This document shows, piece after piece, positions 36,154 to 45,235 of a DNA stretch of 64,000 nucleotides (position 1 is the first letter of the stretch; each line of letters starts with the position of its first letter). Below the pieces are notes generated by a model that saw nothing but the letters and a program-made list of their open reading frames with translations, was not told the DNA's origin and ran no database searches. The translations under genes were made by a program, and so were the position numbers. Origin of the DNA: Mycobacterium triplex (GTDB lineage Bacteria; Actinomycetota; Actinomycetes; Mycobacteriales; Mycobacteriaceae); the NCBI RefSeq assembly GCF_000689255.1, contig NZ_HG964446.1, positions 821,330 through 885,329 on the forward strand, in the 5' to 3' direction.

Positions 36154-38122
36154 CCCGGCGCTCCGGCGCGAGGAACAGGGCGTCGTCCTCGGCCACGTCG
36201 AAGGCCTCGTAGAAGGCATCGAGGTTGCGGATGACACCGTTGCAGCGGAACTCCGGCGGCGAGTGCGGGTCCACCGCCAGGCGGCGGATCGCTTCTGCCA
36301 CACGGGATTTGGTGCGCCACACCTGAGCCCAGCCGTAGAACACCCGCTGCACGCCGGTCAGGCCGTCGATCACCGGAGCCTGGTCGCCGTTCAGCGACAG
36401 CTGGTAGGCCAGCAGCGCGATGGACAGCCCGCCCAGGTCGCCGATGTTCTCACCGACGGTGAAGGCGCCGTTGACATGGTGAGCGCCGTCCAGCTCGCGC
36501 GGAATGTAGGCCTCGTACTGCTCGATCAGCGCCTTGGTACGGGCACCGAACTCGCGGCGGTCGTCGTCGGTCCACCAGTCGACCAGGTTGCCGTCGCCGT
36601 CGTACTTGGCGCCCTGATCGTCGAAGCCGTGCCCGATCTCGTGGCCGATCACCGCCCCGATGCCGCCGTAGTTGGCGGCGTCGTCGGCCTGGGCGTCGAA
36701 GAACGGCGGCTGCAAAATTGCTGCGGGAAAGACGATCTCGTTCATCCCGGGGTTGTAGTACGCGTTGACGGTCTGCGGTGTCATGAACCACTCGTCACGG
36801 TCCACCGGCCCGCCCAGCTTGGCCAGCTCGCGGTCGTGATTGACCGCGTACCCGCGCAGGTAGTTGCCGTACAGGTCGTCACGGTCGATCACCAGGGCGG
36901 AGTAGTCGCGCCACTTTGTCGGGTAGCCGACCTTGGCGGTGAACTTACCCAGCTTGGTCAGCGCGCGTTCCCGGGTCTGCGGCGTCATCCAGTCCAGGTC
37001 GCTGATGCTGACCCGGTAGGCCTTTTGCAGGTTGTCCACCAGCGCGTCGATGCGGGCCTTGGCGTCCGGCGGGAAATGCCGTTGCACGTACAGCTTTCCG
37101 ACGGCGTCGCCCATCAGGTTCTCGACCAGTGCAACCCCGCGCTTCCAGCGGTCCCGGATCTGCTCGGTCCCGGTCAGCAGGCGGCCGTAGAAGTCGAAGT
37201 CCGCCGCGACCAGCGCGTCGGTCAACCACGAGGCGCGGGCGCGGATCAACCGCCAACGCGCCCAACGCTTCCAGTCGTCGAGGTCCTCGCTGCCCCAGAG
37301 CGCCGCGAACGCGGTGAGGTAATCAGGCTGGCGCACAACGACTTCCGCGACGGCATCCGGCGTGCTGCCCAGGGCGGTGACCCAGCCGGTCCAGTCGAAG
37401 CCCGCGCTCTCGGTCTGCAACTGCGCGAAGGTGCGCAGGTTGTAGGTCAGATCGGCGTCGCGGCGCTTGACCACATCCCAGTGCGCGGCAGCGAGTTTGG
37501 TCTCCAGCGCCACGATGCGGGCCGCGGTGTCGGCGTGGTCGTTGTCCTCCCCGCCGTACACCAGGGCGAACATCCGGGCGACATGTCCCGGGTAGGCCGC
37601 GAGCACCTGGGCGTGCCGCTCGTCGCGGTAGTAGGACTCGTCGGGCAACCCGATTCCGGACTGGTTGACGTGCACCAGGTAGCGGGTCGAGTCCTTGGCG
37701 TCGGTGTCGATATAGACGCCGACGCCGCCGCCGACCCGGGTGCGCTGCAGGGCGCCGACGACGCCGGCCAGCGCCGCCGCATCGGCCGCGCCGTCGATGG
37801 TGGCCAGCTCGTCGTGCAGTGGTTGCAGCCCGCGGCGTTCGACGGCGTCCTCGTCGAGGAAGCTGGCGTACAGGTCGCCGATGCGCTGCTCGTCACTGCC
37901 CGGCGCCGCACCGCGCTCACTCGCTTCGACGATCAGGTCGCGGACCTGCTCCTCGGCCCGGTCGAACAGGGTGCGAAAGGCCCCGTCGGTGGCGCGGTCC
38001 GGGGGAATCTCGTAGTCGGTCAGCCAGCGACCGTTCACGTAACCGAACAGGTCGTCCTGCGGGCGGGTGTTTTCGTCGATGTGGCTCAGGTCCAGGCCCG
38101 AGCGGGTGGCAGCAAACGTCAC
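36137..38122 (-). CDS. zmp1: Zinc metalloprotease Zmp1 (M13/neprilysin family)
   Basis: 661 residues from GTG 38122, preceded by GGAAGGA. The frame is open to 38791, but that part is antisense to the next gene. Zinc site H-E-I-G-H at His494, Glu495 and His498, with the third ligand in G-E-N-I-G-D-L-G further on; N-A-Y-Y-N-P matches the substrate-binding motif of M13 peptidases. No signal peptide. In M. tuberculosis Zmp1 is a virulence factor linked to inflammasome control. It is divergent from omamA with 78 bases between starts. Confidence 0.95.
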   Translation of the reverse strand: MTFAATRSGLDLSHIDENTRPQDDLFGYVNGRWLTDYEIPPDRATDGAFRTLFDRAEEQVRDLIVEASERGAAPGSDEQRIGDLYASFLDEDAVERRGLQPLHDELATIDGAADAAALAGVVGALQRTRVGGGVGVYIDTDAKDSTRYLVHVNQSGIGLPDESYYRDERHAQVLAAYPGHVARMFALVYGGEDNDHADTAARIVALETKLAAAHWDVVKRRDADLTYNLRTFAQLQTESAGFDWTGWVTALGSTPDAVAEVVVRQPDYLTAFAALWGSEDLDDWKRWARWRLIRARASWLTDALVAADFDFYGRLLTGTEQIRDRWKRGVALVENLMGDAVGKLYVQRHFPPDAKARIDALVDNLQKAYRVSISDLDWMTPQTRERALTKLGKFTAKVGYPTKWRDYSALVIDRDDLYGNYLRGYAVNHDRELAKLGGPVDRDEWFMTPQTVNAYYNPGMNEIVFPAAILQPPFFDAQADDAANYGGIGAVIGHEIGHGFDDQGAKYDGDGNLVDWWTDDDRREFGARTKALIEQYEAYIPRELDGAHHVNGAFTVGENIGDLGGLSIALLAYQLSLNGDQAPVIDGLTGVQRVFYGWAQVWRTKSRVAEAIRRLAVDPHSPPEFRCNGVIRNLDAFYEAFDVAEDDALFLAPERRVRIWN

Positions 38123-38200
38123 CGGACCATCCTTCCATCTTCGCCCGCGCCGGGCGCCTGCTGCGCCGATCGCGACCGGCGGCGGGGTAACCTCGCGCCC

Positions 38201-38863
38201 ATGCCCGAGGGCGCACAGAAAGAGCCGGCGACCACCAAAGATCCGGCAGACGAGCACGACGCCGAGGCCGGCGCGGCGGAAGCCGACGAATACATCGACG
38301 GCGCCATGTTTTCGCCGTACGGCATCGCCTCGGCGGTGCTGGGCGTGCTGTCGGTCGCCGCGGTCGTGCTCGTCGGGATCATCTGGTCCGACCACCGCGC
38401 CGACTCGGCCGAACGCACCTACCTCGGCCGGGTGATGCAGACCGCCGCCGACTGGACCGGCGTGCTGATCAACATGAACAGCACCAACATCGACGCCAGC
38501 CTGCAGCGCCTGCACGACGGGACGGTCGGCCAGCTCAACACCGACTTCGACGCGACCGTGCAGCCCTACCGGCAGGTGGTCGAAAAACTGCAGTCGCAGA
38601 GCAGCGGGCGCATCGAGTCGGTGGCGATCGAGACGGTGCACCACGACCTGGACAGCCAGCCCGAGGGTGCAAGGCCTCCAAGAGAAATCGTGACCACCAA
38701 GCTGCCGCCGTTCGCCAGCCGGACGGATTCGGTGATGTTGGTCGCGACGTCGGTCAGCGAGAACGTCGGCGCCAAGCCGCAGACGGTGCACTGGAATCTG
38801 CGTCTGGACGTCTCAGACGTCGACGGCAAGCTGATGATCTCTCACCTGGAGTCGATCCGATGA
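38201..38863 (+). CDS. omamA: OmamA, orphan Mce-associated membrane protein (Rv0199-like)
   Basis: 220 residues from ATG 38201; the same frame is open upstream only as the antisense of zmp1. A charged N-terminus, one membrane helix (about residues 42-64) and an extracytoplasmic Mam domain with NTF2-like character. In M. tuberculosis OmamA is needed for the stability of Mce1 and Mce4 importers, although it is encoded away from them. Its stop overlaps the ATG of omamB. Confidence 0.86.
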   Translation: MPEGAQKEPATTKDPADEHDAEAGAAEADEYIDGAMFSPYGIASAVLGVLSVAAVVLVGIIWSDHRADSAERTYLGRVMQTAADWTGVLINMNSTNIDASLQRLHDGTVGQLNTDFDATVQPYRQVVEKLQSQSSGRIESVAIETVHHDLDSQPEGARPPREIVTTKLPPFASRTDSVMLVATSVSENVGAKPQTVHWNLRLDVSDVDGKLMISHLESIR

Positions 38864-39549
38864 GAAACCTGTGGCGGCTACTGGCCTTCGACATCCTGGC
38901 GCCGCTGGCCACGATCGGCGCGCTGCTGATGATCGGGCTGATCCTTGGCTGGCCGTTGTGGTGGGTGTCGGTCTGCTCGGTGCTGCTGGTGCTGATCGCC
39001 GAGGGGGTCGGGGTCAATTTCTGGCTGCTGCGCCGGGATTCGGTCAGCGTGGGCACCGACGACGAAGCGCCGGGGCTGCGGCTGGCCGTCGTCGTCCTGT
39101 GCACGGCCGCCGTGGCGGCCGCGGTGGTGACGGGCTACACCCACTGGACGAGCACCGACCGCGCCTTCAATAAGGACACCCGCGACGCGGCCCAGGTGGC
39201 CAGCGGCATGGCCGAGGCGATGGCGTCGTTCACGCCGAGCGCCCCGACCAGCTCGATCGACCGGGCGGCGGCGATGATGGTGCCCGAGCGCGCGGACGCG
39301 TTCAAGCAGGAATACCAGAAGTCCAGCGCCGATCTCGCCCAACGCCACGTCACGGCGCAGGCCTCGACGCTGGCGGCCGGGGTCGAGGCGCTGGGGCCCA
39401 CGGCGGCGAGTGTGGCGGTCATCCTGCGGGTCACCCAGACCACCCCCGGTCAGCCGCCCAGTCGGGCGGCGCCGGCGTTGCGGGTGGCACTGGTCAAGCG
39501 GGGCGGCGACTGGCTGGTGACCGACGTGCTGCCGATCAACGCGCGCTGA
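38860..39549 (+). CDS. OmamB-like Mce-associated membrane protein (Rv0200-like)
   Basis: 229 residues, ATG overlapping the omamA stop. Three hydrophobic segments in the first 95 residues (about 10-30, 31-50 and 69-88) are followed by a Mam-like extracytoplasmic domain. It is coupled to omamA and probably acts with it in supporting Mce complexes. The stop is 4 bases from the convergent gene end at 39554. Confidence 0.82.
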   Translation: MRNLWRLLAFDILAPLATIGALLMIGLILGWPLWWVSVCSVLLVLIAEGVGVNFWLLRRDSVSVGTDDEAPGLRLAVVVLCTAAVAAAVVTGYTHWTSTDRAFNKDTRDAAQVASGMAEAMASFTPSAPTSSIDRAAAMMVPERADAFKQEYQKSSADLAQRHVTAQASTLAAGVEALGPTAASVAVILRVTQTTPGQPPSRAAPALRVALVKRGGDWLVTDVLPINAR

Positions 39550-39553
39550 CCGG

Positions 39554-40057
39554 TCAGTCGGTGTCGGCGGGCGGCGACTTCACCTTCACGAACCGGTCCG
39601 AGAGCCGGCGCATCCGGATCATCAGCGAGGCCGACGGGCTGACGCTGCCGTCGAGGTAGGAGGCCAGCTCATCGGCCGCCACCCCGATGCGGGCGGCGAA
39701 TTCCTGCTGGGCCAGGCCGGACCGCTCGATCAGCAGCCCCACATGGCGGGCCACCTCGGCGCGTTCGTTGGCCTCCAGGTGGGTGCGGGCGCGCTCCAGC
39801 ACCTCCCACAACGCTTTGGAGATGCCATACGGGCGGGTGCCCTCGAGGACCTCCTCCACCTGACGGGCGGTGCGGCCGAACGGGTCGCGCTTGAGCGCGG
39901 CGGCGATCCGCTTCCAGGTGTCGATGTCGCCGCCCTGCATCGCGGAGCGAATCGCGGCGGTCGGCCAGAACTCGACCGGCTGATCGAGATCGGGACGACG
40001 TTCGGCGCCGGGCTGCTGAGGCGGCGGCTCGCGTCGTCGGTCGGCTGCCAACGTCAC
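39554..40057 (-). CDS. Helix-turn-helix protein (Rv0201c-like)
   Basis: 167 residues from GTG 40057, overlapping the mmpL11 stop. The C-terminal half contains an XRE-like helix-turn-helix (L-I-E-R-S-G-L-A-Q-Q-E-F-A-A-R-I-G-V-A-A-D-E at about 108-129, then L-A-S-Y-L-D-G). A helical middle region precedes it. Being coupled to mmpL11, it may regulate that locus, but no target is visible. Confidence 0.75.
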   Translation of the reverse strand: MTLAADRRREPPPQQPGAERRPDLDQPVEFWPTAAIRSAMQGGDIDTWKRIAAALKRDPFGRTARQVEEVLEGTRPYGISKALWEVLERARTHLEANERAEVARHVGLLIERSGLAQQEFAARIGVAADELASYLDGSVSPSASLMIRMRRLSDRFVKVKSPPADTD

Positions 40058-43000
40058 CTCGCCTCCTCCAGCATCGCGACGGCCACCGAAAGGCAGCGCT
40101 GCCTGACCTGATCCCAGTCTGCCTTGGCGCCCGGCTCCGAGACCGCGTCAGGCAGATCGGAAGGATTCGGATCCGCGAGTTGTCGGACCAACTGCGAGGT
40201 GATCCATTGCTGCTTGGGCGGTTGACAACAGTAATACCTGTCCATTCCGGCGAGCACCACCGCGGCCGTTTCCGGTTCCAATGTGTCGACCATGTCAGCA
40301 AATTCGGCATAATCGCGGCTGCTGTTACGGCACATGATCAGGTAGCCCTTGAGGCGCAGCGTCTCGGCGCCGGTCGGGACCTGCAGCCGGTCGCCGGTGG
40401 GCAATTGCACATGGGTGGTTTCCACCGGGCTGCTGCGGGCGTATCGCCGGTCGTGGCCGCGCTTGCCGGCCTCGAGCGCGTCGATGGCAACCGACAACCG
40501 GCCCCGCCACAGGGTCACCGGATGCACCGGCCGATCGCCCCACGGCATGGCCCGGGAAATACCGTTGCGTGGCGCCAACCCGTCGACCAGCTTCTTGGCC
40601 CCGGACGCGGCCCGGGTCGAACCATTGCTGCCGTTCTTCTCGGCGCCGAGGGTGACCGCGACGGCGTCGTCGTCGCCGATGTTGACCTGGTGCGGAATCT
40701 GTCCGGGCCCCTGGCCGCGGGGTTCCTCGGTCTCCTTGCAGTTGTTGCGCCCGCAGCCGGTGAAGGCCAGCGGATCGGCGACGGTGACGGCGTCGGGCGC
40801 CAAGTGCTTGAGCTTGGCCGCCGACTTGAGCACCATCCGCAGGTCCGCGCTGGGCGCGGTGAGCGCCGAGATGTCGTCGGGAATGACGACGATGTCGCTG
40901 AGGTCGACGTCGGGCAGCGGCCGGTCGAAGTCGACCGACGGCAGGAGGCGGCGCAGCCACCCCGGCAGCCACCAGTTCCACTGGGCGAACATCGCCATCA
41001 GCGCCGGGACCAGGATCAGCCGCACCACCGTGGCGTCGACCGCGATCGCGACGGCGCATGCCACCCCGATCTCGGCGACCAGCGGCATGCCGGCGAACGC
41101 GAAACCGATGAACACCGCGATCATGATCAGGGCCGCGCTGGTGATGGTGCGGGCGCTGGTGCTCACGCCGTAGGCGACCGCGTCGCGGGTGTTTCCGGTC
41201 CGCAGGAAGCGTTCCCGGATGCGGGTGAGCAGGAAGATCTCGTAGTCCATCGACAACCCGAACGTCATCGCCAGGACCAGCGGGGGAACGGTGCTGTCGA
41301 TCGAGGTGATGTGGGCGAACCCGAGATCCCGCAACCAGCCCCACTGGAACACCATGACCAGGCTTCCGTAGGCGGCGGCGACCGAGAGCAGCGTCATCAG
41401 CACGCCCTTGAAGGCCAGGAACACCGAGTGGATCGACAGCAACAGCATCACGAACGCGATTGCCGCGACGAACAACAGCACCAGCGGCTCGGTCGCCGAG
41501 ACCCGGTCGTCAAAATCCTTGATCAACGCCGTCGGCCCGCCGACATCGACGTGTGCCGTGCCCTCACCGGGAACCTTGGGTAGCTGGGCGCGCATCCAGT
41601 CGACGGATTGCCGGGCGCCCATGTCCTCGGGATCGACCGACAACACCGCGGACAGCAAAGCACTGCTGTTGTCGTCAGCGAATTGGGGCGGGGTCACCGA
41701 GACGATGTGCGGCGCCTGCGTCATCCGCTGGCGGATGGCGGCCAGCGTCTGGCTGTGTTCGGGTGCCGACGCCGCTCCGTCGGGGAAGCTCACCAGCACC
41801 TGGATCGGACCCAGCGCGCCCGGTCCGAGGGCCTGGGATGCCCCGGCGACGCCGGCGCGGATCTCGTGCGCGGAGTCGAATTGGCGCAGCAGGCTGTTGC
41901 CCAGCACCATCGACGTCGCGGGTGCCGCCATGACGAGCAGGATCGCCGCCGCCGCGATGGATGAGATCCACGGCCGGCGCATCACGGCCGAAACCCAGCG
42001 GTTCCAGAATCGGGACTGCGTGCTTTCCGGTCGACGCGACCAGTGCAGCAGCATCGAGCGCTTGGCGGCCGCCCGGCCGAACGTCGCCAGCGCCGCGGGT
42101 GTCAAGGTCGTGGAGGTCAGCATGGCGACCGCGACGGCCATGATCGCCCCGGTGGCCATCGATTTCAGGGCCGGGGTGTTGATCAGGTAGATACCGGTCA
42201 GCGAGGCGACGACGGTCAACCCGGACAGCACCACCGCTAGCCCGGAGGTGGCCATCGCGGCGTCGACGGCTTCGCGGTGCTGGCGTCCGGACCGCAATTC
42301 CTCGCGGAACCGCATCAGGATGAACAGCGAATAGTCCACCGCCAGAGCGATGCCGAACATCGACACCGTCGAGGTCACGAACACCGACATGGTGGTGTAG
42401 GCCGACAGGAAATAGACCAGTCCCATCGTCACCACGACCGTGCAGACGCCGAGGGCCAGCGGGATCGCCGCGGCGGCCAGCGAGCCGAACACGGCGAGCA
42501 AGACGATCAGGATGATCGGCAGGTTCCACTGCTCGGCTTTGGCGATGTCGTGTTTGGTGTTCGCCGCCGCGGCCGCCGACAGCGCCCCCTGACCGATCAC
42601 GTAGAGCCGCACCCGGCCGTCGGCGGTCTGCCCGGACTGGTCGCCCTTGACGCCCACCCGCTGCCGTAGCTGTTTGGCGATGTCGCTGGTGCCGGCGTTG
42701 CGGGCGTCGAGCCGCAGCGTGAGCACGTACGGCCGGTCGGGCTGCGGCGGCCGTTGGGTGGGGTTGGTCTTCTCGGTGACACCGGGGAATTCGCCGGCGA
42801 TCTGCCGCAGCTGCGTCACGGCATTGTTCATGTCCTCGTAGCTGGCGTCGGGACGGGGTGCGGCCACCAGCGCCAACGACGAGGCGCCCAGGTCGTGGTA
42901 CTGGCCCTCCAGCTGATCGTGGACCTTCAACGACTGCGAGCCGGCCACTTCGAAACCACCGCCGGTGAGATTCCCGGACGCCGTCATGGCCAAGTAGATC

Positions 43001-43077
43001 GCCGGGACCAATGCCAGCAACCAGCCTGTGAAGACCAACCAGCGGTACCTGCGCAGGCTGCGGCTGAGGCGCATCAT
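40054..43077 (-). CDS. mmpL11: MmpL11, RND-family lipid exporter
   Basis: 1007 residues from ATG 43077 (a second Met follows directly). Twelve membrane helices in the MmpL layout, two periplasmic domains, and a cytoplasmic C-terminal region of about 270 residues. The proton-relay Asp-Tyr pairs are in A-V-D-Y-S-L-F (helix 4) and S-M-D-Y-E-I-F (helix 10). In M. tuberculosis it exports monomeromycolyl diacylglycerol and mycolate wax esters and has also been linked to heme uptake. It is longer than the M. tuberculosis form in the C-terminal part. Confidence 0.95.
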   Translation of the reverse strand: MMRLSRSLRRYRWLVFTGWLLALVPAIYLAMTASGNLTGGGFEVAGSQSLKVHDQLEGQYHDLGASSLALVAAPRPDASYEDMNNAVTQLRQIAGEFPGVTEKTNPTQRPPQPDRPYVLTLRLDARNAGTSDIAKQLRQRVGVKGDQSGQTADGRVRLYVIGQGALSAAAAANTKHDIAKAEQWNLPIILIVLLAVFGSLAAAAIPLALGVCTVVVTMGLVYFLSAYTTMSVFVTSTVSMFGIALAVDYSLFILMRFREELRSGRQHREAVDAAMATSGLAVVLSGLTVVASLTGIYLINTPALKSMATGAIMAVAVAMLTSTTLTPAALATFGRAAAKRSMLLHWSRRPESTQSRFWNRWVSAVMRRPWISSIAAAAILLVMAAPATSMVLGNSLLRQFDSAHEIRAGVAGASQALGPGALGPIQVLVSFPDGAASAPEHSQTLAAIRQRMTQAPHIVSVTPPQFADDNSSALLSAVLSVDPEDMGARQSVDWMRAQLPKVPGEGTAHVDVGGPTALIKDFDDRVSATEPLVLLFVAAIAFVMLLLSIHSVFLAFKGVLMTLLSVAAAYGSLVMVFQWGWLRDLGFAHITSIDSTVPPLVLAMTFGLSMDYEIFLLTRIRERFLRTGNTRDAVAYGVSTSARTITSAALIMIAVFIGFAFAGMPLVAEIGVACAVAIAVDATVVRLILVPALMAMFAQWNWWLPGWLRRLLPSVDFDRPLPDVDLSDIVVIPDDISALTAPSADLRMVLKSAAKLKHLAPDAVTVADPLAFTGCGRNNCKETEEPRGQGPGQIPHQVNIGDDDAVAVTLGAEKNGSNGSTRAASGAKKLVDGLAPRNGISRAMPWGDRPVHPVTLWRGRLSVAIDALEAGKRGHDRRYARSSPVETTHVQLPTGDRLQVPTGAETLRLKGYLIMCRNSSRDYAEFADMVDTLEPETAAVVLAGMDRYYCCQPPKQQWITSQLVRQLADPNPSDLPDAVSEPGAKADWDQVRQRCLSVAVAMLEEAR

Positions 43078-43408
43078 AAACTGCTGGATTTCAGGCTCCC
43101 CGAGTATCTCGCTTACGCGTGAGGGCGACGATACCGCAGCCGCCTATGCATTAGTTCGGCTTCACGAATTCGTGAGCTGCGCAGACGGGTCCTCGGACAA
43201 GTCGTAGCCAAGTCGCGACCGAGTCGTTGTCAACCGGTGACCAAGCGGGATCTCGGTCACACCCGGTGGCAGGGCATGAACCGGGATGGCAGGATGTCGC
43301 TGGGCCGCGCGGGGGATGGGGAACTCCGCAGTCATTGCGGCCGTCCACCGCAGCAGTTTGCACCGCGCCCAGACCCGGCAGCCGTGGCAAACCGTGAGGA
43401 GTTCAGGC
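43078..43408. other. 331-base divergent intergenic region between mmpL11 and the heme-carrier gene
   Basis: No protein-like frame is convincing here; one frame opens at 43286 in phase with the downstream gene but has no ribosome site. The region holds a 14-bp palindrome (43162-43175, listed separately). It also holds a weaker inverted repeat, GTGACC (43237-43242) with GGTCAC (43255-43260). It must contain promoters for both flanking genes; I cannot place them firmly. Confidence 0.6.
43162..43175. promoter_or_regulatory. Perfect palindrome upstream of mmpL11
   Basis: TCACGAATTCGTGA, a 14-bp perfect palindrome without spacer, 85 bases upstream of the mmpL11 start. Shape and position fit an operator; the regulator is unknown. 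Confidence 0.5.
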
Positions 43409-43906
43409 ATGAAGATGCTCGCCGCAGGTTTGTTCGCCGCCGCAGTGCCCGCCGCGGCCGTCGCGCTGATGGCCGGGCCGCCGGCGACCGGGGCCACCGA
43501 CCCGTGCGCGGCCAGTGAGGTCGCCCGGACGATCGGTTCGGTCTCCAAGTCGATGGGCGACTACCTGGACTCGCATCCGGAGACCAACCACGCGATGTCC
43601 ACGATGCTGCAGCAGCAGGCCGGCCCGGAGTCGGTCACCGGGCTGAAGTCCTACTTCGCGGGCAACCCGAAGGTGGCCGCCGATATGGCCGGGATCGCGC
43701 AGCCGCTCACCAACCTGTCGATGCAGTGCAAGCTGCCGATCAGCATCCCCCAGGCCATGGGCATGATGCAGCAGGCGCAGGGCGCCGGCGGCCTGCCCGT
43801 CTCGCCGGCGGCCGGCCTCGGCGGCCCGCCCGCGGCGACCGTGCCGGCCCCGCCCGCGGCCGGCGGTACGCTGCCCGGCCCGTCGCGGCAGAACAACGTC
43901 GGCTAG
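43409..43906 (+). CDS. Secreted heme-binding hemophore-like protein (Rv0203-like)
   Basis: 165 residues from ATG 43409 with GAGGAG upstream; the frame is open from 43286 but only this start gives a signal peptide (hydrophobic run ending near A-T-G-A). The mature part has two cysteines and the Y-L-D-S-H-P-E-T-N-H segment in which the family's heme-ligand Tyr and His lie. A Pro/Ala/Gly-rich tail of about 45 residues follows, longer than I recall for M. tuberculosis. It carries heme to MmpL11/MmpL3 in the proposed uptake pathway, and the gene is divergent from mmpL11. Confidence 0.85.
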   Translation: MKMLAAGLFAAAVPAAAVALMAGPPATGATDPCAASEVARTIGSVSKSMGDYLDSHPETNHAMSTMLQQQAGPESVTGLKSYFAGNPKVAADMAGIAQPLTNLSMQCKLPISIPQAMGMMQQAQGAGGLPVSPAAGLGGPPAATVPAPPAAGGTLPGPSRQNNVG

Positions 43907-45114
43907 CCGGCACCTTTCTCCGGCGGCGGTAGCGGCCCCTGCAAGGCGGCGTCGTCGGGGTCGTTCCAGTGCCGCAGCTGCGGCTCGATCAGTGGTAGCG
44001 GACCGGTCGGTGGGTCGTCGTCGGAGCCGCCGGGGTTCTCGGTGCGGAACACGAAGAAGAAGACCACCCAGCCGACAGCGGAGATCAGCAACCAGCTGAT
44101 CAGCCGGTAGAGCAGCATCGCCGAGATCGCGTTCGGCAGCGACATACCGCTGGACACCAGACCGGGCACCAGCACCGCCTCGACCACCAGCAGCCCGCCC
44201 GGCATCAGCGGAATCGTGCCGACGGCGCGTGCGGCCGCGTAGGCCACCGTCAGCCCGGCGATCGACGCGTGGTCCCCGGCCGCGTACGCCGCGAAGGCGA
44301 GGCAGGCGACGTCGGCGATCCAGTTGAACATCGACCAGCTGAACGCCACCCCGAGGTCGCGCCGGCCCAGGCTGACCGATTCGAGCTGCATCAGGATCTC
44401 GCGCCACTTGGCCAGGTGGGTATCGGTCGGCTTGCCGCGCAGCGAGTTGAACCACGCCAAGATGCGGGTGCCGATGCCTTCGATCAGCTCCGGGCGCGAT
44501 GCCACCGCCTGGGAAAGCAGCAGCAGTGCGATGAATCCGCCCAGGGTGAACAGCAACGAGAACGGGTTGTTCTTCGCGCCCAGGAAGAAGGCGCCGCCCA
44601 ACCCGAGTAGCGCCAGACCGACCGCCTGCAGCACCCCCGACATCACCAGCTGCCAGGACGCCACCACGGTCGAGGCGCCCCAAATACGTTGCTGCCGAAG
44701 CAAAAATGTCGCCGACAGCACCGGGCCGCCGGGCAGTGTTGTGCTCAGCGAGTTGGCGGCGTAGAAGGCGGCCTCGGAGCGCAGCTGCCTGACGTGCACC
44801 CCGGCGGACTTCAGCAACGTGCGCTGGATCTGGGCGAAACTGTGCATCGACGCGGCCGCCGCGGCCACCGCCGCGAGTAGCCACCACCAATTGGCCTGGA
44901 ACAGGCTCGTCCAGGCCTTGGCCAGCTGATCCCAGCCCAGCGCGACCTCGATCCCGAGCACGACCGCGACCACGGCCAGCACCGCCCAGCGCACCCACCA
45001 GTACTTGCCCCGCGGCGTCTCGCCGGCGCGCCCGGGAGCCAGCGGTTCATCCTGGTGCGCGAATGCGCCGCCGCCCGGGAAGCGGAGGTTGCGGATGGGC
45101 GCGTCGTGCGGCAC
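43903..45114 (-). CDS. Lysylphosphatidylglycerol-synthase-like (UPF0104) membrane protein (Rv0204c-like)
   Basis: 403 residues from GTG 45114. About eight membrane helices of the YbhN/UPF0104 family, with the N-S-L-S-T-T-L-P-G-G-P-V motif near residue 120 and P-G-G-L-L-V-V-E-A near residue 320. No aminoacyl-transferase domain is attached, so lysyl transfer is not implied; a lipid-flipping role is possible. Its stop overlaps the end of the hemophore gene tail to tail. Confidence 0.82.
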   Translation of the reverse strand: MPHDAPIRNLRFPGGGAFAHQDEPLAPGRAGETPRGKYWWVRWAVLAVVAVVLGIEVALGWDQLAKAWTSLFQANWWWLLAAVAAAAASMHSFAQIQRTLLKSAGVHVRQLRSEAAFYAANSLSTTLPGGPVLSATFLLRQQRIWGASTVVASWQLVMSGVLQAVGLALLGLGGAFFLGAKNNPFSLLFTLGGFIALLLLSQAVASRPELIEGIGTRILAWFNSLRGKPTDTHLAKWREILMQLESVSLGRRDLGVAFSWSMFNWIADVACLAFAAYAAGDHASIAGLTVAYAAARAVGTIPLMPGGLLVVEAVLVPGLVSSGMSLPNAISAMLLYRLISWLLISAVGWVVFFFVFRTENPGGSDDDPPTGPLPLIEPQLRHWNDPDDAALQGPLPPPEKGAG

Positions 45115-45235
45115 GTGATTTAGGGTAACCGCGCAGGTGGCGCCGCAATCGAGGCGAAACTCCGCGCGTGTCGCCGTCGTAACCGGATCGTGCCGACGTC
45201 ATCACCCGACAGCGGACGCCCGATAGGCTGGCCGG

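Noticed and set aside
36263-38200. Long open frame antisense to zmp1, in phase with omamA
   Set aside because: High GC content leaves the opposite strand open; the translated text has no domain-like pattern, and zmp1 is well supported on the other strand.
43286-43408. Possible upstream start extending the hemophore gene by 41 codons
   Set aside because: No ribosome site, and the extension would bury the signal peptide that begins at 43409.
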